The notes: generated from the letters alone by a model not told the origin. A stretch of DNA of 22,756 nt from Chloroflexota bacterium (GCA_003520455.1 DOUV01000785.1:1-22756); one strand, 5' to 3'; shown: positions 1-6,755, counted from the stretch's first letter. A program made the numbers and translations.

Positions 1-626
1 CAGGGCCGGTCGGACGCCAGGTCCAGCGCTTCGGCGACGGCCGGGCCGTAGAGCCGCGCCAGGTCGTAGAGCGCGTACTCGAAGTTGCGCACCCAGTCGC
101 CCGTATCCTCCATTGCCCTGTTCGGCTCTGGACGATGCCCAGTCCGTATGGCCTCGGGCAGCCGGCCCCAGCGCTCATAAAAGGCGCTCTCGCGGCGGAA
201 GAGGTGGCCGAGGTAGTTGTCGCCATCGCTCGCCAGGCATACGGCGGTCGCCGGTGCGTTGGAATAGATGTCCTCTGCTCGCTCGAGCAGACCGAGGGCC
301 ACTGCCGCATCCAGAAGGCGCCGCAACGCGTCGGGATCGAGCGCGAGCGCGGCAGCCAGGACAGCAGCGCTCCTTCCATGGCCGGCCAGCGCTTCAAAGA
401 CACCTGACTCGGTGCAGGTCATCAACACCTGGGCCTGCCGGTAGCCGCGCAGCATACCCAGAAGGTGCTCGGCGTGCTCGAGACTCCCGGATTTTATGTC
501 ATCTTGCTTCATGCGCTCCCCCATCTTGTCCTTGACATAGGCCGCCTCGATGATCTTTTCGTGGGGTCTCAGGCCAGGCGGCGAGGGAGTCGGGAAGACC
601 TCGATTGCGGACTGGGCTTCGCCCAT
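1..626 (-). CDS. SAM-dependent O-methyltransferase, N-terminal part (cut by window edge)
   Basis: The minus-strand frame is open from an ATG at 626 to the left edge, about 208 codons. Residues from about 50 onward resemble the N-terminal helical dimerisation (winged-helix-like) domain of plant-type and bacterial O-methyltransferases: LLGMLRGYRQAQVLMTCTES, then GVFEALAG, then ALDPDALRRLLDAAVALGLL. The SAM-binding Rossmann domain would lie beyond the window, so the substrate cannot be read. In-frame ATGs at 524 and 512 are alternative starts, but the stretch between 626 and 524 has coding character (HEKIIEAAYVKDKMGERMKQ) and 626 leaves only 71 bases after the preceding gene. It lies downstream of the CooC-like gene on the same strand, so it is probably the distal end of the hydrogenase operon or the next transcription unit. 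Family fairly sure; role in hydrogenase biology unknown. Confidence 0.7.
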   Translation of the reverse strand, partial: MGEAQSAIEVFPTPSPPGLRPHEKIIEAAYVKDKMGERMKQDDIKSGSLEHAEHLLGMLRGYRQAQVLMTCTESGVFEALAGHGRSAAVLAAALALDPDALRRLLDAAVALGLLERAEDIYSNAPATAVCLASDGDNYLGHLFRRESAFYERWGRLPEAIRTGHRPEPNRAMEDTGDWVRNFEYALYDLARLYGPAVAEALDLASDRP

Positions 627-655
627 CAGTTCCCCATCTCGCGGTGTGTGCCTGT

Positions 656-669
656 ATTAGCCAGCTAAT
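656..669. promoter_or_regulatory. 14-base palindrome (ATTAGC-CA-GCTAAT)
   Basis: Perfect 6-base arms separated by two bases lie in the 71-base gap between the CooC-like gene and the methyltransferase start. The shape suits a dimeric repressor site, but no paralogous copy was noticed elsewhere in the window. It could be chance. Confidence 0.25.
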
Positions 670-697
670 GGTACGATTCAAAAAAGAGAACGGGCTG

Positions 698-1468
698 TTA
701 GAAGCGATCGTGGAGCGCTGTGGCGAGATCGCTGATCACCCGCATCGCCGGGCTCTGCGGGGCATAGTCGAGCGGCGCCTGGCCGCGTTGCTCGGCGGCC
801 ACGATGGCGTCGTCATAGGGGATCGCAGCGACGAGCTCGAGGTCGTGGTTGCGACAAAACTGGACGATGGCCGCTTCGTCCTGTGGCGTACGGACCCTGT
901 TCGCCACGATGAGGACCCGAGGAAGTTCGAGTTGGGCCGCCAGATCGCGGATGCGGGTCGCAGTCTCGAGCGCGCGGTAGTAGGGCTCGACGACGATTAG
1001 CAAGACGTCGACGTGCTCGGTTGTGCCGCGCCCGAGATGCTCGAGCCCGGCCTCCATGTCGAGCACGGCGATGTCGGCCTCGGCGACCAGGTGCCCGGTG
1101 ATGCCGCGGGCTACCGCGTGGGCCTCGCAGCGACAGCCAACCCCGGCGTGCGAGACCTCGCCCATCACGAGCAGGCGTACGCCATCAGGTGCAGTGACAC
1201 CGTAGTCGGCTACAAACTGCGCCACCGGTTGGCGCAGGTGGACGTAGGCCTGGCCGCTCGTGTCCTCGCGCCACTCCGTCAGGCCCGGTGGCACCGAGGG
1301 CATAAGTCTGGCCCGGTCGCGCGGGATGCCCAGACTCAGCGCCAGGTTCGGGTTCGAATCGGCGTCGAGGGCCAGGACCTGCTGCTTGCCCCGCGCGAGA
1401 AGGCGCGCCAGGGTCCCCGCAGTTGTGGTCTTGCCGACGCCACCCTTTCCTGTGACGGCGATTTTCAT
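698..1468 (-). CDS. CooC/AcsF-type nickel-insertion ATPase (MinD/ParA superfamily)
   Basis: This 256-residue cytoplasmic P-loop ATPase opens with the deviant Walker A GKGGVGKTT (residues 7-15, with the signature lysine), followed by LALDADSNPN. A C-x-C pair at residues 112 and 114 (GVGCRCEAHA) matches the position and context of the metal-binding CxC of CooC proteins, which dimerise around a metal and drive Ni insertion into CO dehydrogenase. No CO dehydrogenase gene is in this window; the gene sits in a [NiFe] hydrogenase operon, so a role in nickel delivery to HhyL is the natural inference. The start is well supported: GGAGGAG lies seven bases before the ATG, 15 bases after the XRE gene. 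Family assignment is firm; client enzyme is inferred. Confidence 0.88.
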   Translation of the reverse strand: MKIAVTGKGGVGKTTTAGTLARLLARGKQQVLALDADSNPNLALSLGIPRDRARLMPSVPPGLTEWREDTSGQAYVHLRQPVAQFVADYGVTAPDGVRLLVMGEVSHAGVGCRCEAHAVARGITGHLVAEADIAVLDMEAGLEHLGRGTTEHVDVLLIVVEPYYRALETATRIRDLAAQLELPRVLIVANRVRTPQDEAAIVQFCRNHDLELVAAIPYDDAIVAAEQRGQAPLDYAPQSPAMRVISDLATALHDRF

Positions 1469-1483
1469 GCTCTTCTCCTCCGG

Positions 1484-1795
1484 CTATGTCAAGTTCGTCG
1501 CTGGACTGCAGGTGCACCCCTGACAGGCGCACCGTCCGGCGAACAGTTCGCGCTCGAGCCGGAGCACGCGCTGCAAAAGCTCCCGCTCCCGCCCCACGAA
1601 CCCCTCGATGATCTCAGGCAGTTCCAGGGCGAGTGCGATCACGTGCTCGAGCTTTGGCGTCTCGATGTCGTTTTCCCAGAAGGAGATTGTCCCCTGGCTG
1701 ACGCCGACTCGGGTCGCGAGCTCCTCCTGGGTGAGTCCCTGCTTGAGACGGGCGGCTCGAATCGCCTGGGCGAGTGATCCATTTGGCGTGGCCAT
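1484..1795 (-). CDS. XRE-family regulator with C-terminal CxCxxCxC tail
   Basis: The protein has 103 residues. An XRE/Cro-type helix-turn-helix spans about residues 8-60 (QGLTQEELATRVGVSQGTIS then FWENDIETPKLE). A short helical linker follows, and then a cysteine cluster at residues 89, 91, 94 and 96 (RCACQGCTCS). XRE proteins usually bind DNA as dimers. The tail could hold a metal or Fe-S cluster and make this a metal- or redox-responsive regulator of the hydrogenase operon, but that is inference. An AAGG element lies upstream of the ATG. The gene is 15 bases upstream of the CooC-like gene and must be co-transcribed with it. A candidate operator is the inverted repeat at 9588-9607 upstream of hhyS. 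Confidence 0.85.
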   Translation of the reverse strand: MATPNGSLAQAIRAARLKQGLTQEELATRVGVSQGTISFWENDIETPKLEHVIALALELPEIIEGFVGRERELLQRVLRLERELFAGRCACQGCTCSPATNLT

Positions 1796-1804
1796 CGGCT
1801 TACC

Positions 1805-1957
1805 TTAGTCTCGTCCTCGGTTCGAGTTCGGCGGCCAGGCGTTGGGGAAACGCTCGGCCGGCGATTTCACCAACATCCTGGCCTCTTCCAGACTGTTGGC
1901 CTTCCACACTGTAACCAGAGGGTACTCCCCCGGCTCAACGCTCAGGCCTGGTGCCAA
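1805..1957 (-). CDS. Small unrecognised ORF, possible C-terminal part of a frameshifted gene
   Basis: A 50-codon frame opens at a possible TTG at 1957 and ends 9 bases before the XRE gene. The peptide looks protein-like rather than random (GEYPLVTVWKANSLEEARML), resembling the strand-plus-SLEEA-helix pattern of ferredoxin-fold small proteins such as YCII or GYD types. There is no good ribosome binding site at the TTG. The preceding tiny ORF (1935-2024), which has a strong ribosome binding site, overlaps its start in another frame, so the two may be one gene broken by a frameshift or an assembly error. Function unknown. Confidence 0.35.
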   Translation of the reverse strand: MAPGLSVEPGEYPLVTVWKANSLEEARMLVKSPAERFPNAWPPNSNRGRD

Positions 1958-2024
1958 TCGCTACGGATGAATCATGTGCCTGAGCCGAATCGCCTTGCCC
2001 TGCGGTGGACATAGCCAGGATCAT
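1935..2024 (-). CDS. Tiny ORF (29 residues) directly after the isomerase-like gene
   Basis: It begins 16 bases after the muconolactone-isomerase-like gene with a good purine-rich site (AGGGGTGAAGAG) before the ATG, and ends within the start of the 1805-1957 frame. The peptide (MILAMSTAGQGDSAQ at its start) matches nothing I recognise. It is either a leader-like peptide or the N terminus of a gene whose frame shifts near 1940-1957. Confidence 0.25.
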   Translation of the reverse strand: MILAMSTAGQGDSAQAHDSSVAIGTRPER

Positions 2025-2040
2025 CTCTTCACCCCTTGCC

Positions 2041-2361
2041 TCACTCGCCGTGCTGTTCCGCCTGGGCGGTGCCTTCGGGTGGCTGTACGATCTCGGTGGG
2101 TGTTTCCATCTCGGCCAGCGGGTAGACCTCGTAGTGCGAATAGTTGTAGACCGGTGCCATAGCCAACATGCGCTCGAGCTCCTCGTTCGAGCTGACGTCG
2201 TAGATCCACGCGCCGCCATGCTTGCCGACAACGTGATAGCGCTTCTCGAGCTTGCCCTGGTCGGTCAGCTTTTTTGCATACTCTGGCATTCGCATAACAG
2301 CGTGGACGACCTCCACGCTGAGCCGGGCGAGTTCCAGCTCCCACAGCACTAAGAACTTCAT
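2041..2361 (-). CDS. Muconolactone delta-isomerase-like small protein
   Basis: This 106-residue protein has the compact ferredoxin-like (alpha+beta barrel dimer) pattern of muconolactone isomerase and related small proteins: MKFLVLWELE strand, a helix with RMPEYAKKL, HGGAWIYDV strand, SNEELERMLAM helix, and YNYSHYEVYPL strand. No aromatic-degradation gene is nearby, so ring-cleavage isomerisation is unlikely to be its job here. From recall, small proteins of this type occur in group 1h hydrogenase gene clusters, where their role is unclear. An AGGAGA element lies upstream of the ATG. The gene starts 40 bases after the maturation protease and is in the same operon. Confidence 0.75.
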   Translation of the reverse strand: MKFLVLWELELARLSVEVVHAVMRMPEYAKKLTDQGKLEKRYHVVGKHGGAWIYDVSSNEELERMLAMAPVYNYSHYEVYPLAEMETPTEIVQPPEGTAQAEQHGE

Positions 2362-2401
2362 TGGTACCTGTTCTCCTGTTGCTCTCTTTGTCTCAGCACG
2401 A

Positions 2402-2914
2402 TCAGCCTGCCCAATGCTCTGCAACGAGCTTCTCGATCTCCCGAATGGCCACGATCGTGGCCTGCTCGGCTGGTCCACTTAGCCCGATGCCGAGGTCGGC
2501 AATATCGGCCGGTTGGCAGCCAACGATGAATACCCTGGCTGGCAGGACGCCCAGCGCTTTTGCCAGGATGAGCGCCTTTGCCGGGGTGGTATAGTGCATA
2601 TCTGCGAGAAAGTCGCTTCGCGTCTCCTCCGGCCAGTCGGCGAGGTCGGGGACCTTAGCGGCGAGGACGTGGACCGTGCCGGGGGCGCTTCCCCGTTCCA
2701 GGGCATCGATCACCACCAGGACATCGTAGCCGTCCATCAGCTCCTGCACGAGATGGATACCGCCGATGCCTACCTCGACAACTTTGAGGGTTGCCGAGCT
2801 GAGCGGTGAGCCTGGTTCATCCACTCGCCCTTCCAGGCGCCGCGCGACCTCGACGCCGAAGCCGTCGTCGCGCCGGAGAACATTCCCCATGCCGGCGATC
2901 AGGATCCTGGTCAT
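2402..2914 (-). CDS. Hydrogenase maturation protease (HyaD/HybD family), canonical copy
   Basis: This 170-residue endopeptidase would remove the C-terminal peptide from the large subunit once nickel is inserted. The family signature is intact: GMGNVLRRDDGFG at residues 8-20, with D17 at the position of the first metal ligand; VVIDALERG, with D70 as the second; and ADMHYTTPAKAL, with H107 as the third. These correspond to Glu16, Asp62 and His93 of HybD. Length is normal for the family. The ATG at 2914 overlaps the stop of the Rieske-like gene as ATGA, implying translational coupling. The likely substrate is HhyL, whose tail after the DPCxxCxxH motif is 23 residues. The operon holds a second, degenerate family member at 3981-4475. 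Confidence 0.93.
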   Translation of the reverse strand: MTRILIAGMGNVLRRDDGFGVEVARRLEGRVDEPGSPLSSATLKVVEVGIGGIHLVQELMDGYDVLVVIDALERGSAPGTVHVLAAKVPDLADWPEETRSDFLADMHYTTPAKALILAKALGVLPARVFIVGCQPADIADLGIGLSGPAEQATIVAIREIEKLVAEHWAG

Positions 2915-3615
2915 GGTCCACCGCGGCTGCCCCGCTGGGAATTCGAGCCTGGCGTCGTGGTCGGGTCGGACGCAGTATCGATGGTCAACTGGATACTGCC
3001 GTCGACGATACGCACCGGGAAGACGGTCAGGGATGGTCCTTCTATTTGGTCGGCCCGCTTTCCAGTGCGAATATCGAAGGCCTCGTTGTGCCACGGGCAG
3101 ACGACGACTGGTGGTGAGAAGCTACCCAGGTGCAGTGGTGCCGGACTGCCTGGGCAGGTGTCCTGCACCGCGTAGAGTTCGCCTTCCAGGTTGGCGACGA
3201 GCACGGGGACACCGCCGACGTCGAAGGCCTGCATCGTTCCGGTTGGAAGTTCCTCCAGCTGAGTAACCGTCCTGAAGACCGGCTGCCGGAGCCGGGGCTG
3301 TGGTGCCCCACTAATCTGCTGGAGCGGGATGAAGCTTGCGGCTGAGACCTGGATCTGATCTTCACTCGCAACCAGGTCGTAGAGGAGCAGAAGTGTGTGG
3401 ATCACAGGGTCTTCCGCCATGCGCTCGACGAGTTCCGCCTGTCCCTCTCGGCGCAAGCGGCCAATCAACCGCCCCAGCGATTCGCGGTGAACCGTGTCGA
3501 TCGCCTGGAGGAGCACGAAGACCTTTGCACGAATCTGAGGGTATGGCAGAGCCTCAAACTCCTGCACGAGTGCGTCGAGTTGCTGTATGAGCGCGCCGAA
3601 CTCTTCCTCGGTCAT
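2911..3615 (-). CDS. NifU-like/Rieske-like iron-sulfur protein with incomplete Rieske motif
   Basis: Of 234 residues, the first 85 form a helical region typical of hydrogenase-associated NifU-like proteins (MAEDPVIHTLLLLYDLVASE near 66-85). Residues 112-212 form a Rieske [2Fe-2S] fold (GGVPVLVANLEGELYAVQDT then CPGSPAPLHLG and CPWHNEAFDIRTG). The second ligand pair, C173 and H176, is intact. The first pair is C154 followed by glycine at 156 where CxH demands histidine; the nearest histidine is H162. The protein may therefore carry an atypical cluster or none. In this context it could pass electrons from HhyS to the quinone pool, by analogy with small Fe-S proteins in other uptake hydrogenase operons. 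The ATG at 3615 lies four bases after the winged-helix gene; an upstream frame extension exists but overlaps that gene. Confidence 0.82.
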   Translation of the reverse strand: MTEEEFGALIQQLDALVQEFEALPYPQIRAKVFVLLQAIDTVHRESLGRLIGRLRREGQAELVERMAEDPVIHTLLLLYDLVASEDQIQVSAASFIPLQQISGAPQPRLRQPVFRTVTQLEELPTGTMQAFDVGGVPVLVANLEGELYAVQDTCPGSPAPLHLGSFSPPVVVCPWHNEAFDIRTGKRADQIEGPSLTVFPVRIVDGSIQLTIDTASDPTTTPGSNSQRGSRGGP

Positions 3616-3619
3616 CTTA

Positions 3620-3988
3620 TCAGTGAGTGTGGGAACCGTGTGTCTCGCACGCCTCGGGTCCCATCGTCTTGCACGCGCAGGTGGGATTGTTGCACTCACC
3701 GTGGGCCTGGTTCGTCAGCCCCGCGAACTCGTCGGCGAAGCGCCGTCCACCCTCTTTGACACCCCACTCGGTGAGTTCGTAGTGTGGCGGCTCGTCCTCT
3801 GAACATGTCACGTAGCTATCCTCAGCCAGGCGCTCGAGATGCTGGCGGATTGACTCCTCGTCGGCGTCCAAAAATGGCAGGAGATCGCGTGGCGCGACGG
3901 CGTCGCCGAGGCCCTCGCCTCGAAACCAGTAGAGGATCTGGAGTAGTTCGTCGCGCCAAAAGATGGCGTCGAGCGGGTTGTCATCCAT
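3620..3988 (-). CDS. Winged-helix-like protein with Cys/His-rich C-terminal tail
   Basis: The 122-residue protein has an N-terminal helical region resembling a winged helix: ILYWFRGEGL, then DLLPFLDADEESIRQHLERL (helix and recognition-helix-like), then a PHYELTEWGVKEGGRRF wing/helix. The tail from residue 96 is rich in cysteine and histidine: C99, C104, C106 and C114 (GECNNPTCACKTMGPEAC) plus four histidines near the end, a likely metal site. It could be a transcription regulator or a maturation factor that hands over nickel or iron; the sequence does not decide. The ATG at 3988 overlaps the end of the protease-like gene by eight bases; a GTG at 3997 is an alternative start. Confidence 0.75.
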   Translation of the reverse strand: MDDNPLDAIFWRDELLQILYWFRGEGLGDAVAPRDLLPFLDADEESIRQHLERLAEDSYVTCSEDEPPHYELTEWGVKEGGRRFADEFAGLTNQAHGECNNPTCACKTMGPEACETHGSHTH

Positions 3989-4475
3989 TGTTTTCACCCA
4001 GAGCTGCTCGCCGCACGGTCGCGATTACCTCGTCCAACGCCGCTGCGACCTGCGGCGTGAAGCTGAGACCCCAACCGGTATCCTCGGGCTCGACCTCGAC
4101 GATCGTCACGTCTCGTGGCAGTACGCCAAACCGTTGTGCGATGATTAACAGGTTGTCGAGGCTGATGACGCCGGTCACGGCCTCGGCCACGCGTTCCTGG
4201 ACCTGCGCGTCGTCGAGCAAAGTGCCGCGCCAGCGGTAGCAGTAAACACGACCCGGCTCGCGTCCTCGCTCCACGCCCGAGACGAAGACAATCCGGTCGT
4301 AATAGCCGGGCCGGTCTTGAAACCGCTGGACGACGGCGATGGGTCCAAAGCTCAGGTCGTCAATCTCTACACCTGGCGGCCACTCGATCCGGCGGAGGAC
4401 CGGGACGAGCGTGGGACCGAGCGAGAGGTCGCGTAAGTTTTGATAGCCGACCCCGGCAATGAGGACATTCATCAT
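3981..4475 (-). CDS. Divergent hydrogenase-maturation-protease-like protein, metal ligands missing
   Basis: The 164-residue protein has the opening and overall plan of the HybD family (MNVLIAGVGYQNLRDLSLGP, then IVFVSGVERGREPGRV, and a late VEVEPEDTGWGLS), matching the segment order of the canonical copy at 2402-2914. The three metal ligands are not conserved: the DD/DE-G element reads DLSLG, the VDA aspartate is replaced by serine (VSGVERG), and no histidine sits in the third motif. It is probably not a peptidase in the usual sense and may act as a chaperone or as a partner of the active protease. A pair of ATGs at 4475 and 4472 starts it, without a clear ribosome binding site; a GTG at 4532 would add 19 unlikely residues. 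It follows hhyL by 114 bases. Confidence 0.72.
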   Translation of the reverse strand: MMNVLIAGVGYQNLRDLSLGPTLVPVLRRIEWPPGVEIDDLSFGPIAVVQRFQDRPGYYDRIVFVSGVERGREPGRVYCYRWRGTLLDDAQVQERVAEAVTGVISLDNLLIIAQRFGVLPRDVTIVEVEPEDTGWGLSFTPQVAAALDEVIATVRRAALGENNG

Positions 4476-4589
4476 AAGCTGTAGATAGGTACCAGGTAGC
4501 GGGCAGCAGGCTGACTTGTACATTGCTCTCACACTGTCGCCGGCAACGCAAAGTCGTTTTTGCTCCCTGCTCCCTGCGACCCTTCTTCC

Positions 4590-6467
4590 CTACTCCTCAA
4601 TCCCGCAGGCACAGGTGTTGACCTCGCGTACGATGACGTGGTCGGTGCCGTCGACGTGAACGTGGGTCGTACAGGGCATACAGGGATCGAAGCTGCGGAT
4701 CGTGCGCAGGATGTCGATGCCTTTGTAGCTCTCCGGATCTCTGAAGTTCTCCAGAATGGGTGTGTTGAGGACCGCCTCCTCGTATGGTCCGGGGTTCCCC
4801 CAGGGATCCTTGGGGCTGGCGTTCCAGGTCGAGGGTGTCAGGATTTGGTAATTGGTCAGCGCGCCGTCCTCGATCACGGCGTGGTGGGTCAGGTAGCCGC
4901 GCCCCGCGCCCCAGAAGCCGGCGCCGATACGGAGCCCTTGACGTGGGACCTCGAACGGTGTATGGACTTTATCCTTGCCCTGCTTCAGGAGGTCGAGCGC
5001 GATGAGCCAGTTGTCGAAGGCAACCATGGTAGTGTAGGCGATGCAGTAGGCCCGGCCGCGATTGCGCTCGAAAGCGTTCCAAATGTTAGGGATCTTCCAC
5101 TCGAGCTCCCTCGCCGGTAGGGTGCCAGTCGGTATCTCGAGCTTCAGACTCGTGCCGGTTGGCTGGATGAAGCGCGTGTGGGGGAAGACCCCACCGGCGG
5201 CGGTGTTCCACATTCGCGCCGTGCACTCGCCTTCCACCACTTGGCGGTCCCAGCGTGGTGATGTGGCCCAGGAGTATTTCTCGCGCCAGTTCAGCCCCGT
5301 GGGACGGGGCTTGGTCTGCTTGTTCCACAGATGGTATGGGCTGATCGGGTTGCTGGCTGGGTCGGTCTGGAAGCGAGCCTCCCCCCAGTTTTCGTAGTAA
5401 GAGTGCTCGACGAACTCTTCGACGCCGATGTTCAGCGCCTGGAGCTTGGTGGTGACTATCTCGCCATCGATGACGACGCCTGGAGTGGCCCAGCGGCGCT
5501 CGCCCCACTCGTTGCAGTGCTCGTACGATGCGTCGTAGGCGAACGGGTCGTCCCAGATGCCGGGGTCGATCAGGTTAGCCGGTCGAGCGCCGACCTGCTT
5601 GTACTCGGGATTCACATCGTAGAAGAAGTCACACAGGTCATCCCAGATGCCAACGACCTTCTGCGAGTAGTCGAAGAACCGAGCCAGCCGGACGTGCATC
5701 TCGTTGAAGACGGTGAGGCTGACTGTTGTGCTCATTCCCCCGGGGATCACCGTCTCAGGGTGAGGGTACTTGGAGCCAATGAGAACGTAGGCCTCGCGGG
5801 CCACACGGGTCATGTGTAGCCCCTCGAGGTACAGGCCGCCGCTTAACGGGTTGAGATCGACCATGATATCGGCGATCGTCCTGTAGCCGTGGATGTCTGC
5901 GTGGGGAGCAGGTGTCGTTTTGGCCTGCTCCCAAATCTCAGGATTCGTCGGTTCGACGATGGCCTGCGAGTAATCCGGGCCGGCCAGCAAGAAGAGATGC
6001 AGCGGGTGATCATAGAGGAATTCAATCGCCAACAGCATATTGCGAATGGCGATTCCCAGAGGCGGTGGTGGGACGGGAAAGGCCATCTCCATTGCAAGGG
6101 CTGAGGTGGTGGAGTGGACCCCGCCGCAGACACCGCAGGCCCGGCTGCTGATGAAGGCAGCGTCACGGGGATCGCGGCCCTTAAGAATGACCTCGTAGCC
6201 GCGGAACAACGTCGCCATCGAGTTAGTTTCCAGAACCCGGCGCTCCTTCAAATCGACGACGCTGTGAAAGGCCAGAGCCCCGGCGACTCGCGTCACCGGG
6301 TCGATCTCGACCGATTTGATGTGGCCGTTCCGGGCCAGCAACTCCTTGATCCGGTCGTACTGTTCATCGAGCGAGCGCGTCTGGTAGGCGTACGGGTCGC
6401 GGACGCCCTCCTTGAGGTAGGCTCGACCGTTTTCGTCGAACTCAACCGGTAGATTCTTGAAACACAT
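4590..6467 (-). CDS. hhyL: Group 1h [NiFe] hydrogenase large subunit
   Basis: The 625-residue catalytic subunit binds the NiFe(CN)2CO centre. The N-terminal L1 motif is SSRACGVCGGVHS (C111, C114, H118) and the C-terminal L2 motif is DPCMPCTTH (C596, C599, H602); the four cysteines are the NiFe ligands. The GVCGGVH and DPCMPCTTH forms are characteristic of the actinobacterial-type, high-affinity group 1h enzymes. A 23-residue tail after H602, ending NTCACGIEE, is the expected peptide removed by the maturation protease. There is no export signal; the enzyme is cytoplasmic. An AGGGAAG site precedes the ATG, which lies 18 bases after the last of five small membrane-protein genes. In most known group 1h operons the two structural genes are adjacent; here 1.67 kb separates them. 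Confidence 0.95.
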   Translation of the reverse strand: MCFKNLPVEFDENGRAYLKEGVRDPYAYQTRSLDEQYDRIKELLARNGHIKSVEIDPVTRVAGALAFHSVVDLKERRVLETNSMATLFRGYEVILKGRDPRDAAFISSRACGVCGGVHSTTSALAMEMAFPVPPPPLGIAIRNMLLAIEFLYDHPLHLFLLAGPDYSQAIVEPTNPEIWEQAKTTPAPHADIHGYRTIADIMVDLNPLSGGLYLEGLHMTRVAREAYVLIGSKYPHPETVIPGGMSTTVSLTVFNEMHVRLARFFDYSQKVVGIWDDLCDFFYDVNPEYKQVGARPANLIDPGIWDDPFAYDASYEHCNEWGERRWATPGVVIDGEIVTTKLQALNIGVEEFVEHSYYENWGEARFQTDPASNPISPYHLWNKQTKPRPTGLNWREKYSWATSPRWDRQVVEGECTARMWNTAAGGVFPHTRFIQPTGTSLKLEIPTGTLPARELEWKIPNIWNAFERNRGRAYCIAYTTMVAFDNWLIALDLLKQGKDKVHTPFEVPRQGLRIGAGFWGAGRGYLTHHAVIEDGALTNYQILTPSTWNASPKDPWGNPGPYEEAVLNTPILENFRDPESYKGIDILRTIRSFDPCMPCTTHVHVDGTDHVIVREVNTCACGIEE

Positions 6468-6485
6468 GGCTCTTCCCTCCTTGCA

Positions 6486-6755
6486 CTAGCCTTGCACAAT
6501 TCCAGCGATCTCTTGCAGGTATCCATCCAGTGAGTGCAGCTGGTCCCGAAGTGTTGTGGCCGCATTATTGATTGCCGTGAGGTCATCCGCCAGTGGCGCT
6601 GTATTGTTGCGGATTGCCTCCAGGCCGTTGACGAGTTGTTCGAGGTCGCGGTTGGCTCGCATGAGCGCAGAGGCGATCAAGATCAGGTAGATAGCGAGGA
6701 CGATGACCACTGCGACAGTCACCATCAGCGTTATCCAGGTCAAGAAGGCTTTCAT
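6486..6755 (-). CDS. Small one-helix membrane protein (repeat family member 5)
   Basis: The 89-residue protein has an N-terminal hydrophobic segment at about residues 5-30 (WITLMVTVAVVIVLAIYLIL), followed by a predicted amphipathic, coiled-coil-forming helix. The motif AIRNNTAPL places N51-T52 in line with the NT motif of its neighbours. The ATG overlaps the previous stop as ATGA, so translation is coupled. It is the last of five similar genes and lies 18 bases upstream of hhyL. Function is unknown; anchoring or assembling the hydrogenase at the membrane is an inference from position and architecture. Confidence 0.82.
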   Translation of the reverse strand: MKAFLTWITLMVTVAVVIVLAIYLILIASALMRANRDLEQLVNGLEAIRNNTAPLADDLTAINNAATTLRDQLHSLDGYLQEIAGIVQG

